Source: Chionoecetes opilio
Taxonomy: Eukaryota > Arthropoda > Malacostraca > Decapoda > Majidae
Direction of reading: 5' to 3'
Assembly (NCBI GenBank): GCA_016584305.1
Contig: JACEEZ010024160.1
Span: 43,501-107,500 of the forward strand
Length of the DNA stretch: 64,000 nucleotides
In this document: positions 1 through 39,166 of the stretch, one piece after another
How the letters are laid out: each line of letters opens with the position of its first letter
How positions within the stretch are numbered: the stretch's first letter is position 1
The notes under the pieces: generated by a model
The model's database searches: none
Seen by the model: the letters and a program-made list of their open reading frames with translations, nothing else
What the model was told of the DNA's origin: nothing
Made by a program: the position numbers and the translations under genes

Positions 1-78
1 TTTTTTTTTTAGCAGCCTATTAGCGATAATTGTGAAAAAAAAAGTGGGTTGCCAGAATTGAGGAAACCTTGATGTAGG

Positions 79-290
79 GTGATGGGTAATGGGTGAGTGA
101 ATGGGTGGGGTGATGGGTAATGGGTGTGGGGTGATGGGTGAGTGAATGGGTGGGGGGTGATGGGTAATGGGTAAGTGAATGGGTGTGTGGTGATGGGTAA
201 TGGGTGAGTGAATGGGTGGGGGGTGATGGGTAATGGGTGAGTGAATGGGTGGGGGGTGATGGGTAATAGGTGAGTGAATGGGTGGGGGGA
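79..290. repeat. G-rich minisatellite (GATGGGTAATGGGTGAGTGA units)
   Basis: Tandem, slightly variable units of about 30 bp built from GATGGGTAATGGGTGAGTGA and ATGGGTGGGG. The proline/histidine-rich open frame across it on the - strand is a by-product of the repeat. Confidence 0.9.
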
Positions 291-398
291 ATACATACAT
301 TTCTACATCCATGATTTCAGGAAAGTTAGAAGGGGCTATCTGGAGAGTCCGTGTTTGGTGGGCCGAAGGCCCACCACCCGGAGGGCGGCTTTGCGGCT

Positions 399-538
399 AG
401 TAAGCAATATTTTATAAATATGACCTGTTTAGTATCCTTGTCCACTAACTTATTCGGTATATTAAGCAATTTTTTGTAATTTTATGGCTAACAACAGACA
501 ATTTTTTATAGCAAAGGGAAGATCTGGGCGTGAAGGGG
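399..538 (+). mobile_element. 5'-truncated TTAA MITE (copy 1)
   Basis: This matches the right-hand two thirds of the complete copy at 48724-48926, including the shared phrase gacctgtttagtatccttg and the terminal gggcgtgaaggggtt. It is followed by TTAA at 539-542. The left end is missing. It sits in an EXOC5 intron, 25 bp from the splice acceptor. Confidence 0.75.
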
Positions 539-563
539 TTAATCCATGTATCTCTCGCTGCAG

Positions 564-720
564 GCTTGCCAGCGTGTGGTGCGCTACGTCAGCCTGGTGG
601 TGGAGCGCATCCGGGACTCCCTGGACGGCCACAACCTGGAGAGTGTGCTGCTGGAGCTCGGCCTCAGGTTCCACCGCACCACCCTCGACCACCTCATGAA
701 GTTTGAATACAGTGCCACGG
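564..720 (+). CDS. EXOC5: EXOC5 exon (third from last)
   Basis: Acceptor TCTCGCTGCAG ends at 563 and donor GTGAGT starts at 721. The exon encodes ACQRVVRYVSLVVERIRDSL and continues to KFEYSATG; the last codon is split after its first base and completed by GA of the next exon. It is the helical C-terminal domain of Sec10. A MITE copy ends only 25 bp upstream of the exon. Confidence 0.9.
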
Positions 721-2164
721 GTGAGTAGTGCGGCAGCAGGGGATGGGACTACCTCGCTAGTCGTCAGTTTCCCAAAAGAAATGCTCTTTGATGAAGAACA
801 GCAGCACACTGTCTCTTATCACTTCTCAACCTACACTGTACGATGAGTTTTTGCAATTCCTTGGGACCACTCAAAATTAAGAGCTCAAAATTAATTTACA
901 GTCAAGTATACATGATGGCAGTATTTAAGATATGCCACTAAATTGAGACATGATTTTAGTATGGATTTTTTTTTTAGCCTTCTAAGAGTATTCTGAAGCA
1001 TGCATGTCATATAATATGAAGTTAGTGGTCACGTTAGAGTGATCTTCACAACTCCCTACGAGCAGCGAGCCACTTTCCTTGTCTTATGGTTTTATCTTTT
1101 TGTACCCAGAGGAATGTTTTCTCTTTGGTCTTAATGTTTGTGCTCCTAGACACACACACAAAAGAAAGAAACCAGTGCATATAAATATTTCCATGTGACA
1201 TTCATGGAAGTCAGAGGTGAGCATAGTGCACACACACTATTAAGCATTGCCTCCTCTTCTAGGGAGCGATGTCATGACCAATCAGAGGCCATTTAGAGTT
1301 AACTACCATGTTGATAACTTGAAGCATTTTTCCCCCACATTTATGAACAGATAGAAAAAAATATGATTGTTATAATGAAGGTTGCACATTTTCTACAGAT
1401 AGGAGTATCACATTTATAGAAAAATTCCAACCCAAAACTGGTCCATTAGTGAACATGTCCTGCATTTGTAGATGGTATTTCATGAAATTTGTAAGTGTAC
1501 CTTTGCAGATATAACGTCTCTTAGATCCTCAATAGTGAACAACTTAACTCTTACAGGAGCAATGGCTGTGATCTGCGATGTGAATGAATACCGGAAGTGC
1601 GTGGCTAACTTCAAGATCCCTCAAGTCAACTCCCTCTTTGACACGATGCACACACTCTGCAAGCTGCTGCAGGTGTCGCCAGAGAACCTGAAGATGGTGT
1701 GCTCCGGCGACCAGCTGGTGAGTGTCTTGATAGTGTTAGAGGCATGGCTAATAGTGCAATCATTGTCATTTGGCATCTGTACACAGGTGAGGCTTTATCC
1801 TATAATGAATAACCTGTGTGAAATTCAGATGGTGTGAAACTTAAGTACTCTCCTCTTATTAAGTATTAGATGCTAGTTAACTTTAATTTGTACATAACCA
1901 TATAGCTTGCCGAGCTACCACATAACGAGCGTATCTATGAAAACTTAGATATTTTTCCCCATACAAGTAGCCTCTCTCAGGGTGAGGTGTAACTAGATAC
2001 AAAGCAAATTGCTTGTATGCATTTAAAACTATTTTTGAACCTAAACTTAGACCTAAACTTAATAATACTTTCAATCAAGGACTGCAATATGTAAAACTAA
2101 TAAAATAATACAGGAGAACCTCGTTTATCCGGCACCCTCGGGGGGGAGCGCATGCCGGATAACG

Positions 2165-2208
<44 letters not shown>

Positions 2209-2678
2209 AACTGGCCAAGGGCACAACAAAAATGGGTAAACAAAGCCCGCTTAGTTGCCAGTCCCTATAAAGAAGACAGTAAGAGAATAAAATAAAAAAG
2301 AGGGGTGAGCCAATTTAGTTCGGGAGGTGTCTTGTTACTCTTCTTTTGAAAAGATGTAAGTCATAGGAAAGTGGAAAAATAGAAACAGGAAGAGAGTTCC
2401 AGAGTTTACCAGTGAAAAAAAAAAAAAAAAAAAAAAGCCTGGGTCGATTAGTGCCGTTGTTTTGAGGCTGCCGTTATTTTGAATGCCGGTTAAATGAGGT
2501 TCTCCTGTAATCATCTTTTTAATGGAAGTGTGTATGGCATTATTGTATAAAGGGATCAATCATACTGTATTTATATTTTGTTCTTTTCCAGAGTGGCTTA
2601 GACCGCACCGTTCTGGTGAACTTCATCCAGCTTCGGTCTGATTACAAGACTGCCAAACTTGGGAATCAACTCAAATAA
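564..2678 (+). CDS. EXOC5: Exocyst complex component 5 (Sec10), C-terminal part, three exons
   Basis: The last three coding exons (564-720, 1557-1717, 2592-2678) join in frame and end at a TAA stop. They encode about 133 residues that I recognise as the C-terminus of Sec10/EXOC5, including CDVNEYRKC, FDTMHTLCKLL and the terminal block FIQLRSDYKTAK. EXOC5 is a subunit of the eight-protein exocyst complex, which tethers secretory vesicles to the plasma membrane. The rest of the gene lies left of the window. The introns contain a TTAA-flanked MITE (before the first exon) and a pogo-like MITE (before the last). Conserved motifs, splice sites, matching phases and stop agree. The next gene, a semaphorin, is convergent. 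Confidence 0.93.
1557..1717 (+). CDS. EXOC5: EXOC5 exon (second from last)
   Basis: Acceptor CTCTTACAG ends at 1556 and donor GTGAGT starts at 1718. The exon reads AMAVICDVNEYRKCVANFKI through SPENLKMVCSGDQL, the most recognisable EXOC5 block in the window. It ends in phase 0. The 161-bp length restores the frame set by the previous exon. Confidence 0.93.
2111..2507. mobile_element. Tc1/mariner (pogo/Tigger-like) MITE with TA duplication
   Basis: The termini are inverted repeats: left CAGGAGAACCTCGTTTATCC, and right, on the reverse strand, CAGGAGAACCTCATTTAACC, both continuing GGCA. Dinucleotide TA flanks both ends (2109-2110 and 2508-2509), the duplication expected of the Tc1/mariner superfamily. 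At 397 bp with no transposase it is non-autonomous. A poly-T run (2167-2207) and a poly-A run (about 2415-2437) bracket its centre, which may be a nested insertion. It lies in the last EXOC5 intron. Confidence 0.82.
2592..2678 (+). CDS. EXOC5: EXOC5 last coding exon with stop
   Basis: Acceptor TTCTTTTCCAG ends at 2591. The exon encodes SGLDRTVLVNFIQLRSDYKT then AKLGNQLK and a TAA stop at 2676-2678. The LDRT and FIQLRSDY motifs are typical of the EXOC5 C-terminus. Confidence 0.9.
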   Translation, partial: SGLDRTVLVNFIQLRSDYKTAKLGNQLK

Positions 2679-3480
2679 GGTATATGCTACTTGAGACTAC
2701 AGAATGAAATTTATTTATTACTTTATGAGAGTGAACGAATTTTGCATTTACATAATATATGAATTGTACAAAACTCTGAGGTTTCTATTTTAAACCTTAA
2801 CTCACACCTTATAACAAGATTTTTTCATTTTTTATATACGTTGAAGCCTGTAGCGCCTGTAGGCTATTATGTGTTTCCTTGAGGGCTCAGGTGGCTGGCC
2901 CTGCACATTCTGGAGGGTCGTGATGGTTGGCCCTCGCCCGTTGGTGGCACAGGCTCAATTTTTATAGTGACACCTGTGATCTGTAGGTGAAGGTCTGTTT
3001 TCTGTGATGATCAACCCTCAGTTTAGGTAAGATAACTCTCATACACTGATATTAAGTTACCATTAAGGTTATCATGCAGCTGGACTTTTACCTTACAAGG
3101 GAGTTGACACAAAACAAACTTTCATCTAATGTAACAAAGTTCATTATACTCGAAAATGGATGGAAATAGTGAACTTTCACCTCATATAATGAACAAAGTT
3201 TGTTATATGCAAAAAATGTGGATCCCTCGGATATAATGGACTTTCGGATATAACGTCACCCCCTTCCCCCCAATTGGTTCGTTAAAGTGAGGGTTTACTT
3301 TATCTATACATGTAATAAACTGTGTTCCGAGTGCAATATAATGGCATTCAGCCTGTGAATACCAAACCACGGACTTTTTCAAGCAACTGACACTTCAATT
3401 CTCCATTTAGTCGGTAAATTGAGGGGCGAGTATACTTTTTGATGTGGAACTGTGTAATCTTTGTCTTGATTTTGTCTGAT
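2679..3480. other. EXOC5 3' flank / probable 3' UTR, no coding
   Basis: AT-rich non-coding sequence following the EXOC5 stop. No AATAAA clearly marks the transcript end. The stretch 3115-3300 repeats motifs about aacaaagt/ttatat and ends in gttcgttaaagtgagggttt, which resembles one end of a Tc1/mariner-type element. I could not find a partner end, so I do not call an element. Confidence 0.4.
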
Positions 3481-3482
3481 GC

Positions 3483-4041
3483 AACGCTTGGTGAATTCTG
3501 CTTCACAATGATAGGAAGAGCCGACATCAAAGGATAAAAAAGCGACGTCGGTATGAACGCTTGGCCGCCACAAGCCAGTTATCCCGGTGGTAACTTTTCT
3601 GACACCTCTTGATTAAAACTCATAAAGTCAAAAGGATCGATAGGCCCTGCTTTCGCAGTCCGTATTCGTACTAAAAATCAGGATCAGGCCAGCATTTGCC
3701 CTTTTGCTCTACGCAAGGTTTCTGTCCACGCTGAGCTGGCCTTAGGACACCTGCGTTATCGTTTGGCAGATGTACCGCCCCAGTCAAACTCCCCACCTGA
3801 TAATGTCCTCGGAGCGGATCGCGGCGGGCGCGAACGCCCGGTCAGGCTAAAGTGGGGCGAAACCCACATGCGCCCTCCCTTCCGCCTAGAAACAGGAGAC
3901 AATCCCACGTGGGGAAGCTACGATTCCGTCTCACCGAGTAAGTAAAGAAACTATCAGAGTAGTGGTATTTCATTGTCGGCTGCACGGGCCACAAGTGACC
4001 CTGATGTGACGACCTCCCACTTATGCTACACCTCTGATGTT
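3483..4041 (-). pseudogene. 28S rRNA gene fragment (domain V region)
   Basis: The reverse strand reads as large-subunit rRNA: the plus strand shows gccgacatcaaaggat, aacgcttggccgccacaagc, tgagctggccttaggacacc, tgtaccgccccagtcaaact and gtagtggtatttcat in the order of the reverse complement of eukaryotic 28S around the peptidyl-transferase region. The fragment is about 560 bp and both ends stop abruptly in unrelated sequence. It carries point differences from what I recall of conserved 28S (for example tatcccggtggtaac where tgtggtaac is expected). I read it as a dispersed, non-functional rDNA piece. Open frames over it are not genes. Confidence 0.88.
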
Positions 4042-4339
4042 TCAATTTTTTCTTTCACCCCCATTGCCGTTATCATCATAGCTGTAAACATGGTTGTTTA
4101 GCTGTTGTTGCTAGCAATATTGTGACACCCTAACACACCACCCTAACATCAGCCACCCATGGCAAGCAGCACGTGTCTCTCTTCTAGGCTTTCGACCTAA
4201 GAACAATCTTCTTTCACCACAAACGTTCACCAACCACTCATCATTCTCATTGCGTTCAAGGTACTCCCCATTTACCCACCACTTCATCCACACTTTCATC
4301 CTCTAATTTTGTATTATTTTCACCCATCACAATCACCTT

Positions 4340-4637
4340 AGTTGCCTCCGTGGTGTAGTAGCTAGCATGTCTGGCTACGAATCTGCGGGCCCCGGTTCGT
4401 ATCCTGGCCAGGGTAGTCGGCGTTCAGCCCAACCAGCTGTTCATTCTTCCTTTTGGGGTTGATCGATAAATGGGTACCTGGAGAAACCTGGGGAAGGTAA
4501 CTGTGGTGAGCCGGATGTCACACTAACACAGTGTCCCAGGGTAACGGGTCCTCACCCACCACAGGTCCAAGGGCTAATGCCACGGAGATGAGCACCGAGG
4601 CCACGCGCAGCATAGCGTATGCCCCCATCTTTACCTT
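4340..4637 (+). mobile_element. tRNA-derived SINE (family A, copy 1)
   Basis: The 5' end has pol III promoter-like boxes: A-box region tggtgtagtagctagc and B-box ggttcgtatcc. A SINE body ends in catctttacctta. The 11-bp sequence acaatcacctt is present on both sides (4329-4339 and 4638-4648), a target-site duplication expected from LINE-assisted retrotransposition. A second copy in reverse orientation lies at 20306-20606. The open frame at 4531-4884 partly derives from the element. Confidence 0.88.
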
Positions 4638-7600
4638 ACAATCACCTTTTTTCCAGTCTCCAAACACATTAATTCAGATTATTCCAAAATCTCGCCATGT
4701 CATTCTTACCTTTCACTCTCTTCATGCTCACAGGGACACACACACCCAAGCAAATTTTATTATTCCAATCTTACTACATTTCACCTACACTATTCTTGTG
4801 CCCTTCCAACCATACTCATTCACACAATTCCACTTTCTATCAGACATCAGAATGGCACAACCTTCCTTACTCCTTCCCTTATAGCTTTCATGCGAACCTG
4901 TCCACACCGTGCCACCAACCGTGCCTCATATCTCACATCCACATCAAACCAAAGATATGGCTTTGATGAAGCCCACACATGTTGGTATTTGATCTGTGCT
5001 CACCACTCGCCCATATATGTTACAACTAACACTTTCTTTGTGTTGCTGTTTCAACAAAGTTATGCCATGATGGTTTGCATGTTGGCATGTCAGTCCTGAA
5101 GGCGCTGAATAATTTCACTGAAATAAGGAAGAGAAATATGTAGACAAAGACCTGAATGTTTGTGGTAATTTTATTACAAAGGTTTTGCATAGTTTATTTA
5201 ATGATATTGTATTTACAGTAGAGTAGAAAGTCCTAGTTATTCATGGAGGGGACCAGTCTAATGTACAAAATAAACTTAAATTATATATATGTACAGTGCT
5301 AGCCTAAGACTGAAGATTTGACAATGAGCACTGATTAGGTGGGCCTGATCTAAATGGGTACAAGAATGCCCGCGCAAAGTGGCAATGGACGGGCAGGGCA
5401 CAGGTTAGAAATGCCATGTCATTAAACCATACAGCTCAACATTAAAAAAAAAAGGATAAATCTTAATAATGGAAAAATCAATCATAAAGTTTATATTGTA
5501 TATGTAGGTAATGATACTGTCTCAAGATTTGTATTCCTTTTTGTTTAAGTATTATAACTTGAACCAACCAAATGGCATTGGATGAATATTTTGTACGGCA
5601 TTATAGCCCTATCGATCATCCAATCACTGACTACTTCCAAAAATAACATCTCACAAAAAAACGAACAATGATTTACATGAGATTTCTACAGCCTTGGCTC
5701 TCCTAACATGTCGACTTTCTTATGAAGGCACTACTTATTTGTCAGGCTAAATGATACTTGTGGTCCAAAATCACTTATAATTAAGATTACATTAAACGTC
5801 TTTCTTTTTTAAGCTTTACACAGTTGTAAATGTTATAGATTTACAGCCTTGGGACATGAGGACATAGAAGCGTAGGCGGGATGATCTCAGTAGTAGAGGA
5901 GAACAAAAAATGGAAATGTAACAGGAAACGCCATAAATGAACACTAACCCATGTCACCCGCTACAAGGCATCGTGTATATGCTAGTGCCTCGGGGAAGGA
6001 GTGGCAAGTATGCATCAGATTACAATAATCACTCTGCTGTTAGGATCTCATGATGGGTTTTGAGGCTCCTACAGCATTCCTAGAGTAGGGTTGAAGGTCC
6101 TATAAATTGCCTGTGGTTATAGTCTGGGACTAAAATAATCAAAGTCACATACTTCTGTAACATTAAAGGCTGTCCAGGGAGGCAAAAGTATACTATGTTT
6201 TCGATAAACATACTTTTTTAGTTAATAAATCATGTGACTAAGTGGTTAAAATCAATCCTTGTGTGAATACAATACATTACCATCAAGATGTACAATGTTC
6301 CTGAGTTTATGTATGTCATCATTCACTAGAACATTTTGATAAGTTTAAAAAAAATTTGGGTTTACATATCAAGAAAAGAAATATGTATATACTGTATCTT
6401 CATCTAAATTCATATCAGTATTTTGCAAGAGTATCTTTTGATGACGTAATAGGATTGACGTGAATATTTGTCTATTTATTAGATGAATATTCAAGTGGGA
6501 AATGAAAACAAAGTACATGTGTACTGAGTTTTACACAAGAGCCAATAGTAAGTGTGCAGTATGCTCGCGTAATACCAGCATTCCATATACGAGAATCCGA
6601 TGATACGAGATTCATGAATTTGCACCCATCTTTGTTGGGCGAGCATTTATTTCGATGATACTTGTTTTTTGAATGGCAATATCTGTTTATTTCTCTTCAA
6701 TTTAGCGGATATCTAACCTTTAAATTATTCAACAAAGCATTATCTTTCTATTGTTGTTTAAGTGTACGTCTATCTATGTTAGAATGGGAAATAGGTATCA
6801 TCTGTGACAGTGGAGTGGCGTCAACGAGGGTTAGTGGCATGGTGGTAGTGGCTCATTACTGTTACCTCTACACCATCTCACTTTGTACATGTCACTGTTT
6901 TTTGTACTCTGTGTTTGTTCATTCCTTTTGTGTATATGTAAATTTTACATTATTAGATACACCTTTATCTTTGAAATGTTGCCTATATGCATGCCTACAC
7001 CTATTTGAAGGTGAACAAACACAAGGTCATGAATCAGCCTCGTCAGGGGTCGGGAACGCAGCCCCATTCTGCCCATACCTTCCTTATGCTAGAATTCAAT
7101 TTACAAGTAGGCTCCATGGCAAATATCTGCTCCTATCATCGCGAGTATACCGTCCTCACAAGTGTTATCGTGTGTCCCATGCCAGCACATGGAAAATAAA
7201 AGCAAGATAATTAGAGGCTGTCAAATCATCAGTAAATAAAATGAAAACTTAGTTTCTTAACTGAGAACATGTGTGACACAGTCAATTCCTGGTATAATAC
7301 TTAAAAGGTAGTTGTTAAGTTTCATTTTACGAAGCGAATTTATACAAACAGTAATGTAGTTTTTATGGTATTTCACAGTTATACTATTCTGTTTAATTTT
7401 GTATACATCTGCATGCGGCCTAAATGCGTCTGCACACACGTACATACATACGTACACATTCAAGCAATATATACATGTTGGCAAGCACTCATCACACACA
7501 ATGGAGGAAAAAATAATTGTAGAAGGCTCTTCACATTTAGCGTAGCGAGAGCACTGCCTCGTATCACTCTCATTCCTGCCTTTGGGCCACAAGGGAAGCT

Positions 7601-8779
7601 CAGCATGAAGCTCTGACTCTTTAGCCACACCAATCACCCTTACTATGTAGTCGTCCATGGTTTGCCCTCAACACTCAAGCAACTTCCACACAGTATGTAC
7701 AATATAACATTAAATGTACAAATATCGAGGTCGACATATACAAACAAGTGATGAAACATAATGCTTAACATAGTATCATAAGGCATCTATATGGATGCCA
7801 CACCTACCCTTTTCTGGAGCTATATGTAGATAGGCACCTACACTGAGCCCTAAATTTTTCCTTGATGGGCAGGATGATTATCAATCAATATTCTTTCTGT
7901 GTATTACTATATAATATTTTTCAGGTAATGATTGACCTTCAGCAGTTACCCATTGTCACTTCAAGAACAAGACAGTAATACTGAATAATCATTAGGTGGG
8001 ATACATGCAGTACAAAATTACATCTGCCAAAACGCGGCACAGGTTAGCACCTTCTCTACAGTTTCCATACAAATACATCTCACTGACTTCATCAACCTCA
8101 TTTCTCCTTCCCAAGATGTCATATACCGCTATAACTTAACACTGGGTTCATTTTACGACAATATAGACCTTTAGTTTGTTATGTTCCATGGCTCTAGATC
8201 GCAACGAGGGATTCTCATGCATAAGAAAAAAACAGTGGTCCATCGGCTCACGTCTCGCCCTTCCATATTGTGTTACATCATCTTTGACATCAATGATTAA
8301 CTTGTCAGGTGAACCAATGAAATGAAAGTTAATGAGGAATATGCTATGTGGCAGAGCCTTAATGTGAAGTTAAGTCCGATTATTCTCAAAATCAATCAAT
8401 GAATATAGTACACACAGCTAACATTATCCCCACAAAAATTGTGTGTTCTTTGGTTTCTCAGTATTCCGCTATCTCTTAGACTAACAGTGATAGGTTTTGA
8501 TGTGTATCTTAATAATCTACTTTTTGTTTTTAAGCAAAACTGACTTTTTATAAGAAGATATTTCGGTAATATTCTAGAGTCCTTTCCCGTGCGTATTATT
8601 GGTCTTTTCTTCCAAACTTTCACAGAACCCACAAATAGATATGAAATATTATATAGTGGGGGATAAATGCCCAGTTTACTTCCTATGGTAATATAGAAGA
8701 CAAAATATGTCACTCCTCTCCCAACAGACTTGGAGTAACTTGGTAGTGGAGGGGGTTTATGAAGCACAGGAAAAATGTG

Positions 8780-8885
8780 GGGTAAAAGCATGCATTTCAC
8801 TGATGCTGTCTGGGTAAAAGCATGCATTTCACTGATGCTGTCTGGGTAAAACAATGCATTTCACTGATGCTGTCTGGGTAAAACT
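8780..8885. repeat. 32-bp minisatellite, 3.3 copies
   Basis: The unit gggtaaaagcatgcatttca plus ctgatgctgtct recurs at 8780, 8812 and 8844 with a partial unit at 8876. Copies differ by only one or two bases, so the expansion is recent. Confidence 0.93.
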
Positions 8886-9719
8886 TAAGTGTTTCTGTGA
8901 TGTATTTAAGGCGCAACATTATTTTCCCAAGTATTTTTGAGACTGGCGCTGTACCCAAGGCCCGAACGCCCTGTTTGTATTAATGGAATAAAGTGTTACA
9001 TAGACAATTGTTAAGTTCCAGAAAGTTAGGAAAGTTGGAAAAACACCTGTATATGGGCACACTGGAGTATTCTTACGTTTATTGAAATCGGCAGCGAGTT
9101 GAAGACCGCCATAGAAGGTGGAAGTCCTTTCTGCCTCCTGTTCCCCAATTAGGAGTTTAATGGTGAGGTCAGGCTAATGACCCTTTCCTGATTACTGTGC
9201 TTAGTTAGGTTGGATAAGATCAAATCTGTGAATTTCGTACCGCAAAACCCCGCTTTCCCATCAGTTACCGAAGTTTTTTTGGGGAGGGATCCCACTTTAC
9301 AATTGACTACATTTTATAGGTATCTGAAGGGTTCTGTGAAAGTCTAGCATAAAATAACCACTAATAAAGGCGGGAATGGGGATTTTTATTTATGGGGGGG
9401 GGGGCTTGTCTCTCAGGACTAGAAAGTAATCATAGATGTGATATTTGCCCCATGTAATTGCTTGTTGAAGGTAAATATATAAAAAAGTCCAGATAATAAA
9501 AAATCACAAAATGATATCAAAATAAGTGTCTTTCCAAATTTTTTTTAAGGATGCCGAGAAACCAAAATTCACAGAAAATGGCTTTGTCATGTCCTTCAGG
9601 TAAAACTGCTTCCTTTGCATCTTACTTAGACAGTAAGACAAATAATCCTGTGTGTAAAAATGTGAAATCTTTGAACCAACACTAAATGTAACTGTTATCT
9701 AATGTAACTATCTAGCCAA

Positions 9720-9985
9720 GCCACCTGTCAACACCTCACATCCCTCCTACTTCCTCGACCAACACCACTTGTCATCACATCATTCACGCCACTTTATCGT
9801 CACAACGCCTGTCATCATCACCTCATCATCGCCACCGCCTGTCATCACCTCATTATCACCACTGCCTGTGAGCACCTAAATCACTTCACATCATCACCGC
9901 CTGTCATCATTTCACACACACCACATCCATATCAACATCGCCTATCATCACCTCACTCATGCCTCATCACCACTTGCCTTAAGTC
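9720..9985. repeat. Degenerate CACCTCAT/CGCCTGTCATCA minisatellite
   Basis: Repeated phrases such as cgcctgtcatcacctcat, with spacing from about 24 to 45 bp and many substitutions. Old tandem repeat; no coding. Confidence 0.7.
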
Positions 9986-11468
9986 TCCTCCAGGGCACGT
10001 GTGTACATCTATGCACACACGGCGTCCACACGTACAGGACACAAGGACACTTACGAGTGACGTGAATCACCTGTGGGCTGAGGCGCCAGAATGTGAGGGG
10101 TTCAGGCGTCAGAATGTGAGGGGTATAGTTGGCGAAGTGATTTAAATATGGCTGCCCGGGGAGTATTCAACGGTGACAGATGGTTGTCTACTGATAAATG
10201 GTGGGATGTTTTAACAGTACAAGCCAGTTTAACAAATTGACACGTCTTTGGCCACCCGATCGATGGTGATTAACTGAAGGGAAGAATTAATGGTATATTT
10301 CTGTGACGAACGACGAATAAACGAGTAACTGCCCGTACACGGCGCTGGTGGAGGGGATTGTAACGTTAGTCTTTGAGAGGCTTCATGCCATGATAAATGC
10401 GACAAACTTAGTTTATGTGTTCGGTTGGAAACACGAATCACCACCATAGTAAATAGAAACTGTTTTGCAACCTTAATTTCTATTTTGCTGAAAGGTATTA
10501 TTTGCATGTTGGTTCAAAGAATTTTCACATTTTACACATTTACAAATCGATCGTCATAACGATCTTCCCGTGAGTCATACAAGCTGAACCCTGTAAAATT
10601 AAAAATTAAAGGCATCATATGTCACACTTTCCACATATATTGACCTGCAATGCAGCTTTCACACTGCACTAGGTGGGTTTATGAACCCTTGAAGTTATTG
10701 ATCTTTCTTGTACCCTAAATAGCATGAGAATACAATGTTACGCTGCTAGCTTACAGCTTTCCCCTTGTGATATAGCCTTGCAATATGGAGAATACAATTA
10801 TGTAAATACACAATAATAAAATACAAACATGTTCACAAGTTTTCCAATTCATCAAACACATTAATTTCCCTTGGTATCAAACACTATGCCATGACAAATG
10901 CTGCTTCACTGTTCATGTTCACCTACTTGAGCCATCACCTTCACACGGTCACTGCTGGAGTGGAATGTTGGGCTTATGCCATACTGGGTCCATTGCATTT
11001 ACTTTCTGCCATACTGGGTCCACTGCATTACTTCCACCAAACACACAAGGAGGGTATTTCTGTCCTCATGAACTTTGTCTTTTTTTTTTTAACTTGTTTC
11101 CCTTAACTCCACAAAGTTATACCTTTGTGGAGTTCACTCTAATATAAACATGTTCCACTGGAAATGAAACACTATATGCATTTTTCAAAAAACTTAGCCT
11201 TTACAAGTGTGTGATAAGCAAACACTGATCATCCACAGTCATCACATAGAACAAGTTAACTTGAGGCTTCCATATCACCCACAACAAATAATGAAAAAAA
11301 GAACAGTGTGTTGTGGAGCAGCAAGCCTCTGTGTCTCTGAGCACAGACGAACTTTCCCTGACATTTCCAGTCAATGTAATGAACTGACAACAGTGGTCTT
11401 ACACTCGGCTAAGCTAATGAAATAAAAAACGAACTGGGCCAACAACAGGCTCAACGCTCCTTGGTGGT

Positions 11469-38770
<27,302 letters not shown>

Positions 38771-38826
38771 CTGAAAAGAAAATAGATGGATGAGTTATCG
38801 TTTTCATACAACATAATTATATTTTG

Positions 38827-38831
38827 ACACA

Positions 38832-38886
<55 letters not shown>
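38827..38886. repeat. (AC)n microsatellite
   Basis: About 60 bp of AC with one AT step, 56 bp upstream of the visible first Sema1a exon. Confidence 0.97.
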
Positions 38887-38890
<4 letters not shown>

Positions 38891-39035
38891 CAACTGATCA
38901 TTGGGAAAAGTTGTGTGTGCCGATATAGCATACATAGTTTTAAGGACAAATATGAAACGATAGCATCAAAAGACGAGATAAAACGAGCTTGACTCAATCC
39001 TGCGAAAATACAATAATAGGTAAGAACAATTAGGT

Positions 39036-39038
<3 letters not shown>

Positions 39039-39131
<93 letters not shown>

Positions 39132-39166
39132 ATACACACACACGCACACACATACACACACACACA
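39039..39166. repeat. (AC)n microsatellite
   Basis: Pure AC to about 39125, then interrupted by ATAC and ACGC steps. Confidence 0.97.

Larger units (their letters stand above)
5100..11468 (-). other. Long non-coding stretch; possible semaphorin 3' UTR in its right part
   Basis: No coding exon is recognisable in these 6.4 kb and simple-repeat density is low compared with the rest of the window. On the - strand, downstream of the semaphorin stop, an AATAAAATTACC signal is present near 5166-5177. I saw no AATAAA between it and the stop within the first kilobase. A very long 3' UTR is therefore possible, but the transcript end is unproven. Degenerate tandem repeats lie at 9720-9985 and a 32-bp tandem at 8780-8885. 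Confidence 0.35.

Noticed and set aside
9..296. 95-codon proline/histidine-rich frame
   Set aside because: It spans a minisatellite and repeats with its period.
16..400. Hairpin gtgggccgaaggcccac near 360 as a terminator or RNA gene
   Set aside because: Short GC hairpin in an intron of a eukaryotic gene with no other RNA-gene feature.
3763..4045. Open frames over 3763-4045
   Set aside because: The DNA is a 28S rRNA fragment on the - strand.
4531..4884. 117-codon frame containing a recurring ATEMSTEATRS-like peptide
   Set aside because: The start lies inside a SINE and the same peptide comes from the second SINE copy; not a gene.
8780..8885. Direct repeats as a CRISPR array
   Set aside because: Units are contiguous without spacers and the genome is eukaryotic.
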